From: Autumnicola lenta
GTDB taxonomy: Bacteria; Bacteroidota; Bacteroidia; Flavobacteriales; Flavobacteriaceae
DNA: 64,000 bases
Assembly: GCF_031846515.1 (NCBI RefSeq)
Contig: NZ_JAVRHO010000003.1
Coordinates: forward strand, 1 to 64,000
Direction: 5' to 3'
In this document: piece by piece, positions 8,011 through 16,519 of the stretch
Layout: each line of letters begins with the position of its first letter
Numbering within the stretch: the first letter of the stretch is position 1
Program-made: the position numbers and the translations under genes
The notes under the pieces: model-generated
Database searches by the model: none
Told to the model about the DNA's origin: nothing
The model's input: only the letters and a program-made list of their open reading frames with translations

Positions 8011-8925
8011 TTATGTTTTCATGACCTTTTTAAACTCCAGCATCAGTTGTTTTCCGCCTTTGTTCAAAATTTCTTCGGCACAGGCTTCTCCAAAACCTTC
8101 AATTTCATCTACAGGAACTTCTTTTTCTACTTCAAATTTCGTGCTTCCGTCAATACTTAAGAGTGACCCTTTAAAATGCACAATATCGTCCTTTACAGTT
8201 GCAATAGCGCCAATAGGTGCGGTACAACCACCTTCTAATTTCTTCAGAAATTCTCGTTCGATATGAACAGCGATTTCAGTTTCTCTATGGTTTAAAGCCG
8301 AAACAGCTTTTTGGCAAAATTCGTCCTCTTTCTTTACAACAATTAACATTGCACCCTGGGCGGGTGCGGGGATCATCCAATCAAGATCGATGAAATTATC
8401 TGGTTTTATTTCAATTCTTTCGAGCCCCGCCGCTGCGAATATTGCTCCGTTCCAGTCGCTATCTTCAAGTTTTTGCATGCGGGTGTTCACGTTACCGCGG
8501 AGGTCGACAACCTTGTGTGTGGGATATTTATTAAGCCATTGTGCTTTTCTACGTAGGCTTCCGGTGGCGATAGTTCCTTCAGTATTTAAAAAGTCAAGGC
8601 CTTTATGAACAAGAATATCACAAAAATTTGCCCTTTTCATCACCGCACCTTCCATAATTCCTTTTGGAAGAGCTGTAGGAACGTCTTTCATAGAATGTAC
8701 CGCAATGTCAATTTCATTTTTTATCATGGCGACATCCAGGGTTTTAGTGAAAATCCCGGTAATTCCCATCTCGTAGAGTGGTTGATCAAGGTTGAGGTCT
8801 CCGGAAGATTTTACCGGTACCAATTCACTTTCGTGGCCAAGTTTTTCCAATGCAGCCTGTACCGTTTTTGCCTGCCAGAGGGCAAGTTCACTATCGCGGG
8901 TGCCTATTCTAATTACTTTGTTCAT
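8011..8925 (-). CDS. hemC: Hydroxymethylbilane synthase (porphobilinogen deaminase)
   Basis: Polymerises four porphobilinogens on a dipyrromethane primer. 304 aa; the cofactor-binding cysteine is Cys234 in LEGGCTAPIGA, the catalytic aspartate region is in IAVHSMKDVPT (about residues 74-84), and the substrate-binding arginines lie in TGSLRRKAQW and DLRGNVNTR. Its start overlaps the end of hemA by 4 bp, indicating translational coupling. Confidence 0.97.
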   Translation of the reverse strand: MNKVIRIGTRDSELALWQAKTVQAALEKLGHESELVPVKSSGDLNLDQPLYEMGITGIFTKTLDVAMIKNEIDIAVHSMKDVPTALPKGIMEGAVMKRANFCDILVHKGLDFLNTEGTIATGSLRRKAQWLNKYPTHKVVDLRGNVNTRMQKLEDSDWNGAIFAAAGLERIEIKPDNFIDLDWMIPAPAQGAMLIVVKKEDEFCQKAVSALNHRETEIAVHIEREFLKKLEGGCTAPIGAIATVKDDIVHFKGSLLSIDGSTKFEVEKEVPVDEIEGFGEACAEEILNKGGKQLMLEFKKVMKT

Positions 8926-10178
8926 TTCTGAAGTTCTTCAAGTTGAAAAACTTTCTGGATAAGTTCCAGGCTCTCATCTGTAGTATTGGAATCTCCTTTT
9001 AAATGATTGGCGAAATGCTTCATTATTTTCTGGATAATGCGATTGCTAACAATTTCTGCCTGCTCATCGTTAAAGTCGGCTATTTTTTTACGCTGAAAGT
9101 CCAGTTCGGCATCTTTCATCGTTCTCAATTTCTTTTTTAGCGCTTTTATGGTAGGTGCAAATTTCCTGGTTTCCAGCCACTGATTAAATTCGTTTTCCAC
9201 TTCTCCAATTATAACTTCTGCCTGCGGAATAAACTGCTTGCGCCGCTCCAGCGTCTCATCGGTAATCTTGGAGAGTTGATCCAGGTGCAGTAATTGCACA
9301 TTTTCAAGCTCGGTTACATCTTCGGAAACATTTTTGGGAATGGATAAATCCAGTACCAGGAGATCTTTTTTGCAGTAAATAAGTTCTTTAGAAACCGTTG
9401 GGTTCTGAGCACCCGTAGCAACAATAAGGATGTCTGCTTTTCTAATTTCTGCCTGTAGATCTGCATAATCTTTAACAATAAGACTGAATTTTCCGGCTAT
9501 TTTTTCAGCCTTGTCTTTTGTTCGGTTAATTAGCGTGATCTGGTTATTTTGTGTATGCTTTACAAGGTTTTCGCACGTATTTCTACCTATTTTTCCTGTT
9601 CCGAAGAGAAGAATATTTTTTTCTGAAACATTCTCTACATTATTCAGAATATACTGTACAGAAGCGAAAGAAACAGAAGTTGCCCCGCTGGAAATTTCAG
9701 TTTCGTTTTTAATTCTTTTACTGGCCTGAATTACTGCGTTTACAAGCCTTTCAAGAAAAGCATTCGCCACGTCAAATTCCTTTGAACGTGTAAAAGCCAG
9801 CCGTAACTGACTAATAATTTCAAAATCGCCCAGGATCTGACTGTCCAGGCCGGTACCTACACGAAACATGTGGGAAATAGCTTTCTTGTTCTTGTGAACG
9901 TAAGCCACTTTCTCAAATTCTTCTACAGTACCGTGCGTGTGTTCGCAAAGAAGTTTAATAAGCTGAAAAGGATGTTCAGCGAAACCGTAAATTTCTGTCC
10001 GGTTGCAGGTAGATGTCAGTAAAATCCCGTCTACACCTTCATCTTTAGCTTGTTGCAGCAATCTGTTTTTGGATTCTTCATCAAGGCTAAAATGTCCTCT
10101 TATTTCTGCATCGGCCTTTTTATAACTAAGGCCAATTGTATAAAAATGTTTTCCTTTAGAAATATGATAATCTTCCAT
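8922..10178 (-). CDS. hemA: Glutamyl-tRNA reductase
   Basis: First committed enzyme of C5-pathway tetrapyrrole synthesis, reducing glutamyl-tRNA to glutamate-1-semialdehyde. 418 aa; nucleophilic cysteine Cys58 in TSTCNRTEIYG, the GLDSQILGD signature near 109-117, an NADPH-binding GTGKIGRNT loop near 193, and a C-terminal helical dimerisation domain. It is the first gene of the operon, divergent from an AraC-type regulator. A matching -7 element lies about 24 bp before the ATG. The partner hemL is not in this window. Confidence 0.97.
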   Translation of the reverse strand: MEDYHISKGKHFYTIGLSYKKADAEIRGHFSLDEESKNRLLQQAKDEGVDGILLTSTCNRTEIYGFAEHPFQLIKLLCEHTHGTVEEFEKVAYVHKNKKAISHMFRVGTGLDSQILGDFEIISQLRLAFTRSKEFDVANAFLERLVNAVIQASKRIKNETEISSGATSVSFASVQYILNNVENVSEKNILLFGTGKIGRNTCENLVKHTQNNQITLINRTKDKAEKIAGKFSLIVKDYADLQAEIRKADILIVATGAQNPTVSKELIYCKKDLLVLDLSIPKNVSEDVTELENVQLLHLDQLSKITDETLERRKQFIPQAEVIIGEVENEFNQWLETRKFAPTIKALKKKLRTMKDAELDFQRKKIADFNDEQAEIVSNRIIQKIMKHFANHLKGDSNTTDESLELIQKVFQLEELQK

Positions 10179-10201
10179 GTACCTGTTTGGGGTATGAGGA
10201 G

Positions 10202-10209
10202 CAAAAGTA
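10202..10209 (-). promoter_or_regulatory. Candidate -7 element for hemA
   Basis: CAAAAGTA on the plus strand reads as TACTTTTG on the minus strand, matching the Bacteroidota -7 consensus TAnnTTTG. It would give a leader of roughly 17 nt. No convincing -33 TTG is seen. Confidence 0.45.
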
Positions 10210-10304
10210 ATATATAGAGAAAGTATAAAGTAACGCTGTAAGTACTAAATGTGTCGATAGATGATAATTATTAACAAAAAGTGAGACAAAATTTGAAAAT
10301 GCCG

Positions 10305-10312
10305 TACTTTTG
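10305..10312 (+). promoter_or_regulatory. Candidate -7 element for the AraC-type regulator
   Basis: TACTTTTG matches TAnnTTTG, 66 bp before the ATG at 10378. The facing hemA element is about 100 bp away, so the regulator could act on both from this 199-bp gap. Confidence 0.45.
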
Positions 10313-10377
10313 GAGTAAACCGAAAGGTTTTTTGCCTTACAATTTGGTTTCATTCTAAATAAGAAAGAGAAAAAGCT

Positions 10378-11277
10378 ATGGATGATCAAGTAAAAAATAC
10401 CGCTGGAGGTTTAACAGAGGAAATAAAAGTGGAAGAGGGCTTCTTTGTACTCAAGTTTCAAAATGATACTAATGACACTCAACAAATGGTGCGGGACATA
10501 GATAATACTTTTATACAATTTCACTTTAGTGTAAAAGGGCATGGTAAATTTATGTTTAATAACAGCAGTTATGAACTTCCTTTAGTAGAAGAAAATTCAC
10601 TTTTGCTTTATAATCCGCAGCGCAGTCTGCCTTTAAATCTCTCCCTGGCAGCAAATTCCTGGCTTATTTCCCTGGTTATTTCCATCAAAAAATTTCACTC
10701 CCTGTTTTCCCAGGAAGCTGGATATATCACTTTTTTAAGTAAGGAGAACCAGGATAAAAAATATTATAAAGATGCCCCGGTATCTCCCTCAATGGCTATA
10801 GTGCTTAACCAGTTGATGAATTTTAACCTAACGCCCAGCATTAAAAATCTTTATTTTAAAGGTAAGGCATACGAGCTTTTAAGCCTGTATTTTAACAGGA
10901 CAGAAGATCCCGATGTGGAGCAATGTCCTTTTTTAAGTGACGAAGAAAATATCCTGAAGATTAGAAAAGCAAAGGACATTGTAATTAATCGAATGGCAGA
11001 GCCACCTTCTTTACAGGATCTGGCAGAGGAAATTAACCTAAGCCTGAAAAAGCTGAAGGAAGGTTTTAAACAGATTTATGGGGATTCGGTTTATAGTTTT
11101 TTATTCGATTATAAGATGGAATACGCGAGAAAATTATTAGACAGTGGAGAGTATAATGTGAACGAGGTTGGGCTTAAAATTGGCTATAGCACTTCCAGTC
11201 ATTTTATTGCTGCTTTCAAGAAAAAATTCGGTACTACGCCTAAAAAGTACGTGATGTCGTTACCTTCGGCTACGTAA
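10378..11277 (+). CDS. AraC-family transcriptional regulator between divergent heme genes
   Basis: 299 aa. The C-terminal ~100 residues form the double helix-turn-helix of AraC proteins (first helix pair around SLQDLAEEINLSLKKLKEGF, second around NEVGLKIGYSTSSHF followed by KKFGTTPKKY). The N-terminal ~180 residues are a ligand/dimerisation domain without a clear cupin signature. It sits head-to-head with hemA and 148 bp before hemH, so control of both heme transcription units is the natural inference. The effector (heme, iron or an intermediate) cannot be deduced. Confidence 0.9.
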   Translation: MDDQVKNTAGGLTEEIKVEEGFFVLKFQNDTNDTQQMVRDIDNTFIQFHFSVKGHGKFMFNNSSYELPLVEENSLLLYNPQRSLPLNLSLAANSWLISLVISIKKFHSLFSQEAGYITFLSKENQDKKYYKDAPVSPSMAIVLNQLMNFNLTPSIKNLYFKGKAYELLSLYFNRTEDPDVEQCPFLSDEENILKIRKAKDIVINRMAEPPSLQDLAEEINLSLKKLKEGFKQIYGDSVYSFLFDYKMEYARKLLDSGEYNVNEVGLKIGYSTSSHFIAAFKKKFGTTPKKYVMSLPSAT

Positions 11278-11399
11278 GTGCATTATTGTGAATTTCAGCA
11301 AAAAATCCTCCATTTTAGCAGGAAAAAATAAGTTTTCTTCTTCTATAGAGCAATAAGAAAGTATAATGCACAAGCTGTCTGCCCCTCAGATTATAGTTC

Positions 11400-11407
11400 T
11401 ATTTTTG
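11400..11407 (+). promoter_or_regulatory. Candidate -7 element for hemH
   Basis: TATTTTTG matches TAnnTTTG, about 19 bp before the hemH ATG, implying a very short leader. Confidence 0.4.
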
Positions 11408-11425
11408 TTCTGAAAACGAAAAGTT

Positions 11426-12460
11426 ATGAGTAAAGGTGTACTTCTTGTAAATCTGGGTTCTCCAGATAGTACAGATCCTAAAGACGTAAAAAAATACCTG
11501 GGTGAGTTCCTGATGGACGAAAGGGTTATAGACGTTCCTTACTGGGCACGAACGCTACTAGTTAAAGGAATAATCTTGAATACCAGGCCCAAGAAATCTG
11601 CCGAAGCTTACCAGAAAATTTGGTGGGATGAAGGTTCTCCTCTAATTGTATTGTCGGAAAGATTACAGTCGAAAATTGACAAAATAACCTCTGTACCTGT
11701 TGCGGTGGCGATGAGGTATGGGACTCCTAATATTTTATCGGGATTACAGGAGTTGCATGATAAAGGTGTAGATGAGGTACTTATTTTTCCGCTTTATCCC
11801 CAATTCGCCATGGCTACTACCGAGACGATTCTGGTTTTGGCCGAAGAACTGCGAAAGGAACATTTTCCGGAGATGAAATTCACAAGCGTGCCTGCATTTT
11901 ATAATCATCCGGATTATATAAGGACTCTGGCAAACAGCATTTCCGAAGAATTAAAAGGCGTGGATTTTGAGCATCTTTTGTTTTCTTATCACGGGGTGCC
12001 GGAAAGGCACATACGTAAGAGCGATATTACCAATTCTCATTGCAAAATAGACGGTTCCTGCTGTAAAACATCATCTACGGCACATCAGTTTTGCTACAGG
12101 CATCAGTGTTACGAAACCACGCGGCTGGTAGCAGAATACCTGGAATTAAAAGAAAATACGTATAGCGTTTCTTTCCAGTCTAGATTAGGATTTGATCCGT
12201 GGTTGCAGCCTTACACAGACAGGACTATTGAAAGGTTCGGGAATCAGGGAATGAAAAAACTGGCTATAGTTACACCCGCTTTTGTTTCAGACTGTCTCGA
12301 AACCCTCGAAGAAATAGCCATGGAAGGCGAAGAGATTTTTCATGAAGTTGGAGGTAAGGAATTTACTGTTGTACCATGTCTAAACGATCGGCATGACTGG
12401 GTGAATGTTCTTGGCAGGTGGATTGATGAATGGGCTTACCAAAAGCCTGTTGAAGCATAA
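11426..12460 (+). CDS. hemH: Ferrochelatase with a cysteine-rich insert
   Basis: Inserts Fe2+ into protoporphyrin IX, the last step of heme b synthesis. 344 aa; N-terminal GVLLVNLGSPD and the catalytic histidine in FSYHGVPERH (near residue 190). Directly after that motif is an insert carrying Cys206, Cys212, Cys213, Cys223 and Cys228 (pattern CxxxxxCC...CxxxxC), absent from the E. coli enzyme as I recall it. Such clusters can bind [2Fe-2S] in some bacterial ferrochelatases, so an iron-sulfur or metal site is likely but unproven. The stop overlaps the ATG of the MATE gene by one base (TAATG). Confidence 0.96.
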   Translation: MSKGVLLVNLGSPDSTDPKDVKKYLGEFLMDERVIDVPYWARTLLVKGIILNTRPKKSAEAYQKIWWDEGSPLIVLSERLQSKIDKITSVPVAVAMRYGTPNILSGLQELHDKGVDEVLIFPLYPQFAMATTETILVLAEELRKEHFPEMKFTSVPAFYNHPDYIRTLANSISEELKGVDFEHLLFSYHGVPERHIRKSDITNSHCKIDGSCCKTSSTAHQFCYRHQCYETTRLVAEYLELKENTYSVSFQSRLGFDPWLQPYTDRTIERFGNQGMKKLAIVTPAFVSDCLETLEEIAMEGEEIFHEVGGKEFTVVPCLNDRHDWVNVLGRWIDEWAYQKPVEA

Positions 12461-13812
12461 TGGCAAGGATAGATTCGGCGGCACTGGGAAACAGGCCAAT
12501 CAGTAGATTATTGATTCAGCAGGCCGCACCGGCTTCGGTGGGAATCCTGGTAATGTCCCTTAACATCCTTATTGATACAATATTTGTTGGGAACTGGATA
12601 GGCCCCACAGCCATTGCGGCAATAAATGTGGTTTTACCTGTATCCTTTTTTATAGCTGCTTTAGGTATGGCTATTGGGATAGGTGGTTCTTCTATTATTT
12701 CCAGAGCGCTTGGTGCAGAGCAGCAGGACAGAGCGCTTAAAACTTTTGGAAATCAAATTACGCTCACGCTACTTCTTACTATCACCATGGTTGTTGTGGG
12801 GCTTGTATTTATAAATGATCTTATTCCTGCTTTTGGTGGTAAAGGGGAAATCTTTGATCCTGCAAAAGTTTATTACCGCGTGGTGCTTTACGGAGTACCT
12901 TTCCTTGCGTTATGCATGATGGGAAACAGTGTGATAAGGGCAGAAGGAAAGCCGAAGTATGCAATGGCAGCCATGATAATTCCTTCGGTAGGGAATCTTA
13001 TCCTTGATTATATTTTAATATTTAAGCTGGATATGGGAATGCTTGGAGCCGCGTGGGCTACTTCAGCCTCCTATGTATTTTGTCTTGGTTACGTGGTCTG
13101 GTTCTTTCTCTCAAAAAATTCAGAATTAAAAATAAGCTGGCCACATTTCGGATTTAATTGGCCTATTCTTAAGGAAATTTCCTCCCTTGGTTTCGTCACC
13201 CTTGCCAGACAGGCGGTGGTAAGTATCACTTATTTGCTGATGAATAATATCCTGTTTGACCTTGGCGGTGAGGACTCTGTTACGGTTTATGCCATTATTG
13301 GGCGAATGCTCATGTTTGCACTGTTTCCCGTACTCGGTGTAACCCAAGGATTTCTGCCAATTGCCGGCTTTAATTACGGTGCCAAGAAATATTCCCGGGT
13401 CCGGAAAAGTATAAACACAGCGATTCTTTATGCTGTCATTTTGGGGTTGCTTGTTTTTACCGGAATAATGATTTTTGCTGAAGAAATCGTAGCGGTTTTT
13501 ACTGATAATGCTACAATTATAGCAGAAACCCCAGATGCCATGCGTTGGGTTTTTGCAGCAACGCCTATCATTGCACTTCAGTTAATAGGTGCGGCATATT
13601 TTCAGGCGGTGGGTAAAGCTGTACCTGCTTTTTTACTTACGCTTTCAAGGCAGGGCTTTATTTTTATTCCGCTGGTTTTAATTTTACCGAGGTTCTACGG
13701 AGAAATAGGAGTGTGGATTTCTTTTCCGATAGCAGACTTGCTTTCCACCGTAGTGACAGGATATTTTCTAAACCGGGAAATAAGAAAAAGCCTCAAAACA
13801 GAGACTGCTTAG
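12460..13812 (+). CDS. MATE-family efflux transporter
   Basis: 450 aa, about 12 membrane segments in two homologous halves, with typical MATE phrases (IDTIFVGNWIGPTAIAAIN near 38-56, GVTQGFLPIAGFNYGAKK near 298-315). It exports organic cations or metabolites by Na+/H+ antiport. Start overlap with hemH means the two are translationally coupled. Export of a porphyrin-related compound is possible from context but unsupported by sequence. Confidence 0.92.
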   Translation: MARIDSAALGNRPISRLLIQQAAPASVGILVMSLNILIDTIFVGNWIGPTAIAAINVVLPVSFFIAALGMAIGIGGSSIISRALGAEQQDRALKTFGNQITLTLLLTITMVVVGLVFINDLIPAFGGKGEIFDPAKVYYRVVLYGVPFLALCMMGNSVIRAEGKPKYAMAAMIIPSVGNLILDYILIFKLDMGMLGAAWATSASYVFCLGYVVWFFLSKNSELKISWPHFGFNWPILKEISSLGFVTLARQAVVSITYLLMNNILFDLGGEDSVTVYAIIGRMLMFALFPVLGVTQGFLPIAGFNYGAKKYSRVRKSINTAILYAVILGLLVFTGIMIFAEEIVAVFTDNATIIAETPDAMRWVFAATPIIALQLIGAAYFQAVGKAVPAFLLTLSRQGFIFIPLVLILPRFYGEIGVWISFPIADLLSTVVTGYFLNREIRKSLKTETA

Positions 13813-13841
13813 ACGCTGTTTCGGCATAGCACTTTATTGAT

Positions 13842-13849
13842 TACATTTG
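13842..13849 (+). promoter_or_regulatory. Candidate -7 element for the toxin-antitoxin/hemJ unit
   Basis: TACATTTG matches TAnnTTTG, 17 bp before the antitoxin ATG. Confidence 0.45.
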
Positions 13850-13865
13850 TAATAAAGCCGGAGAT

Positions 13866-14141
13866 ATGAACAGGGATCAGTTAAAAATAGAACTTCTTCA
13901 AAAAATCATTGCGTGTAATGACGAAAAGTTACTTGCAGAAGTGGATAATATCCTAAAATCTTTTCCTTCTGAAGTAAAAGAAAACCCACAGCCGTATTCC
14001 AAAGAAGCTGATGTTTCCTTCCTTTCGGAAAAGCAGAAAGAGACATTGGAAAAACGGTATGAATTGTACCTTAGCCAAGAAAGTGAAACCAAAGAATGGA
14101 CAGATGTAAAAGCTGAAATAATTAAAAGACATGGCTTTTAA
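13866..14141 (+). CDS. Antitoxin-like small protein
   Basis: 91 aa, charged and helical, with an ending (EWTDVKAEIIKRHG) like those of small addiction-module antitoxins paired with ParE-type toxins. The N-terminal half would be the DNA-binding or dimerisation part. Its stop overlaps the start of the toxin gene by 11 bp, the classic antitoxin-first layout. Family assignment rests mainly on the partner. Confidence 0.75.
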   Translation: MNRDQLKIELLQKIIACNDEKLLAEVDNILKSFPSEVKENPQPYSKEADVSFLSEKQKETLEKRYELYLSQESETKEWTDVKAEIIKRHGF

Positions 14142-14418
14142 AATTTTAATTACTACAGAAGCTAAAGTCGATATTGCAGAAGGCGTTGAATGGTATGAAG
14201 ATAAATCAGCTGGTCTGGGAGAAAAATTTTTACAAGACCTGGATTTACAACTAAACTATATTTCCCGTTTTCCTGAACATTTTCAAACCAGAGATACGGG
14301 TTTTCGTGAAATTGGTTTAGATAAATTTCCGTATGTGATTGTGTATGTCTTCAAAAGTAATAATGTTATTATTTTGGCTGTTTTTAACACGTACCAGGAT
14401 CCCACAAAAAAACCATAA
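14131..14418 (+). CDS. ParE/RelE-superfamily toxin
   Basis: 95 aa with the ParE/RelE fold signature: IAEGVEWYEDKSAGLGEKF near the start, a central hydrophobic helix (LDLQLNYISRFP), then FREIGLDKFPYVIVYVF and ILAVFNTYQDP. ParE members usually poison DNA gyrase and RelE members cut mRNA; this sequence looks closer to ParE, but the target is not proven. It ends only 3 bp before the next gene, a HemJ-like protein. Confidence 0.87.
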   Translation: MAFKILITTEAKVDIAEGVEWYEDKSAGLGEKFLQDLDLQLNYISRFPEHFQTRDTGFREIGLDKFPYVIVYVFKSNNVIILAVFNTYQDPTKKP

Positions 14419-14421
14419 TCA

Positions 14422-14973
14422 GTGATTGAATATTATAATTACATAAAATCACTTCATCTTATTTTTGTGATCACCTGGTTTGCCGGGCTTTTTTACATTC
14501 CGCGGTTATTCGTTTACCATATAGAAGCCGCTCAGAAATCAGAACCGGAAAAAACAATTCTCACAGATCAATTTAAGCTAATGACTAAAAGGTTGTGGTA
14601 TATTATCACCTGGCCTTCAGCAATACTTACCACCATTTTCGCAGTCTGGCTGCTTTTTCTTATCCCGTCGTGGCTTCAGCAGGACTGGATGCTGGTAAAG
14701 CTGGGTTTTGTAGTGCTGCTCTTTGCTTATCATTTCAAAAGTCATTTAATTTTTAAAGAGATGCAGAAGGACATTATTAAATGGACTTCCACGCAAATGA
14801 GGATTTGGAATGAAGGTTCTACGCTTGTACTTTTTGCAGTTATATTCCTTGTAATTGTCCGCGATGCCATTAACTGGATTTACGGGGTTTTGGGAATATT
14901 TGTTCTCGCAATAATGCTTATGCTGGGAATAAGATTATATAAAAAAATCCGCTCCCGTAAACCAAATGCATAG
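14422..14973 (+). CDS. hemJ: HemJ-like (CopD-family) protoporphyrinogen IX oxidase
   Basis: 183 aa with four to five membrane helices. The opening YIKSLHLIFVITWFAGLFYI with a histidine in helix 1, a later RLFVYH, and the lysine in MLVKLGFVVLL match HemJ, a heme-binding oxidase converting protoporphyrinogen IX to protoporphyrin IX. The start is a GTG (14422-14424), 3 bp after the toxin stop. No HemG or HemY is present, so HemJ would complete the pathway between HemF and HemH. The protein family also includes CopD-like proteins, but heme context supports HemJ. Confidence 0.85.
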   Translation: MIEYYNYIKSLHLIFVITWFAGLFYIPRLFVYHIEAAQKSEPEKTILTDQFKLMTKRLWYIITWPSAILTTIFAVWLLFLIPSWLQQDWMLVKLGFVVLLFAYHFKSHLIFKEMQKDIIKWTSTQMRIWNEGSTLVLFAVIFLVIVRDAINWIYGVLGIFVLAIMLMLGIRLYKKIRSRKPNA

Positions 14974-15014
14974 ACTGGTGCGATAATTGATTAATCGGCA
15001 GTAAGAAATTTTTT

Positions 15015-16487
15015 ATGAGGCTTTTAAAACTCTCCTTACGTACGCGAATTTTTATCTCCATGATATTGCTGGTGCTCGGAGCTTCTATTCTTATCGCCGG
15101 GGTTACAGTTTATCAATACAAACAGGAAGCGGAAAATTACCACAGAGAGCGGCTGGAAAGAAAAGAGCAGGCAATAAAGGAAAACCTGAAGTTTGTATTG
15201 GCAAATACTACATATCTCGTAGATACTGAAAATATTGCCCTTATTTTTAAAGAACGCAATAAGATCTACGAAATGGCGCAGGTACACGAAATGCCGATTA
15301 ATATCTATGATCTGGAGGGGAGACTGCTGGTAAAATCCAGTGGCTATGCCTTTAGAGATACCACAGATAATCGTATAGACCCGCAGATAATTGACAAGCT
15401 TAATTCCTCCAGCAGGAGAAGGTATTTAAGAAAAACAGAGGTAAATGGCCGCAAGTACAGATCGTCTTACAGCTATATTACCGACCATAAGTTTAAACCT
15501 CTGGCTATCCTGTATTTACCATACCTTCAGGATGATAGTGTACTTAATCGGGACCTGAATAATTTCCTGATGCGGATGGGGGAGATTTATCTCTTTATGC
15601 TGGTTTTGGCAATTATCATGTCCTATTTCCTTTCAAAGTATATCACGAAATCTTTAAAAATTGTTTCTGAAAAAATTAATCAGACCAGGCTGGATAAAAA
15701 GAATCAGAAAATCGAACTTAATAACGCCACAGAAGAGATTTTTGCGCTTGTTTCAGCATATAATAGTATGATTGATCAACTGGAAGAAAGTGCTGTAAAA
15801 TTGGCTACCGGAGAAAGGGAACAGGCCTGGCGGGAAATGGCCAAACAGGTAGCACACGAGATAAAAAACCCATTAACTCCAATGCGCCTGAGTGTACAAA
15901 GTTTTGAGCGCCGATTTGATAGAAATGATCCCGAAATTGAACAAAAAGTAAAAGAGTACAGCGATACATTGATTAACCAGATTGATACAATGACTTCCAT
16001 TGCTTCGGCTTTTTCAAATTTTGCGAAAATGCCCGCGCAGCAAAATGAGACCCTCAACGTACCTAAAATTGTAAAACTTGCTCTGGATATTTTCAATGAG
16101 AATTACATTGTATTTACTTCAGAAAAAGAAGAGATTCTGGCAAAGTTTGACAGGACACAACTTATTAGAGTTATTACCAATCTCGTGAAAAATGCGGTGC
16201 AGGCCCTGCAGAATCAGGATAATCCTAAAATCGTGGTAAGCGTAGAGGAGGAGGAAGAGAATGTTTGTATTTCTATATGTGATAATGGTTCTGGAATCCC
16301 TGAAGAAAATAAAGAAAAGATCTTTGAACCCAAATTTACTACTAAATCCAGCGGAATGGGACTTGGATTGGCTATGGTTAAAAATATTGTTGAAACCTAT
16401 AATGGGACGATTAGTTTTATTTCTAATCCCGACAAAGGCACTATCTTTAAGGTAAGATTTCCGAAATGGAAAGAAAATATTCGCTGA
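15015..16487 (+). CDS. NtrY-like sensor histidine kinase, orphan
   Basis: 490 aa. Two membrane helices (about 12-33 and 192-210) bracket an extracytoplasmic sensor region of ~160 residues; then a HAMP-like linker, HisKA with phospho-acceptor His281 in QVAHEIKNPLTP, and an HATPase domain (N-box NLVKNAVQAL, G1 DNGSGIP, G2 GMGLGLAMV). The KNPLTP box is typical of NtrY-type kinases. No response regulator is adjacent, so the partner must be elsewhere. It lies 32 bp before an enoyl-CoA hydratase gene. Confidence 0.92.
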   Translation: MRLLKLSLRTRIFISMILLVLGASILIAGVTVYQYKQEAENYHRERLERKEQAIKENLKFVLANTTYLVDTENIALIFKERNKIYEMAQVHEMPINIYDLEGRLLVKSSGYAFRDTTDNRIDPQIIDKLNSSSRRRYLRKTEVNGRKYRSSYSYITDHKFKPLAILYLPYLQDDSVLNRDLNNFLMRMGEIYLFMLVLAIIMSYFLSKYITKSLKIVSEKINQTRLDKKNQKIELNNATEEIFALVSAYNSMIDQLEESAVKLATGEREQAWREMAKQVAHEIKNPLTPMRLSVQSFERRFDRNDPEIEQKVKEYSDTLINQIDTMTSIASAFSNFAKMPAQQNETLNVPKIVKLALDIFNENYIVFTSEKEEILAKFDRTQLIRVITNLVKNAVQALQNQDNPKIVVSVEEEEENVCISICDNGSGIPEENKEKIFEPKFTTKSSGMGLGLAMVKNIVETYNGTISFISNPDKGTIFKVRFPKWKENIR

Positions 16488-16519
16488 AATTAGCAGGAAC
16501 AACCAAAAAATGAGCTAAG

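Noticed and set aside
10156..10389. 77-codon minus-strand frame across the hemA promoter region
   Set aside because: It overlaps the start of hemA and the AraC start and has no recognisable family.
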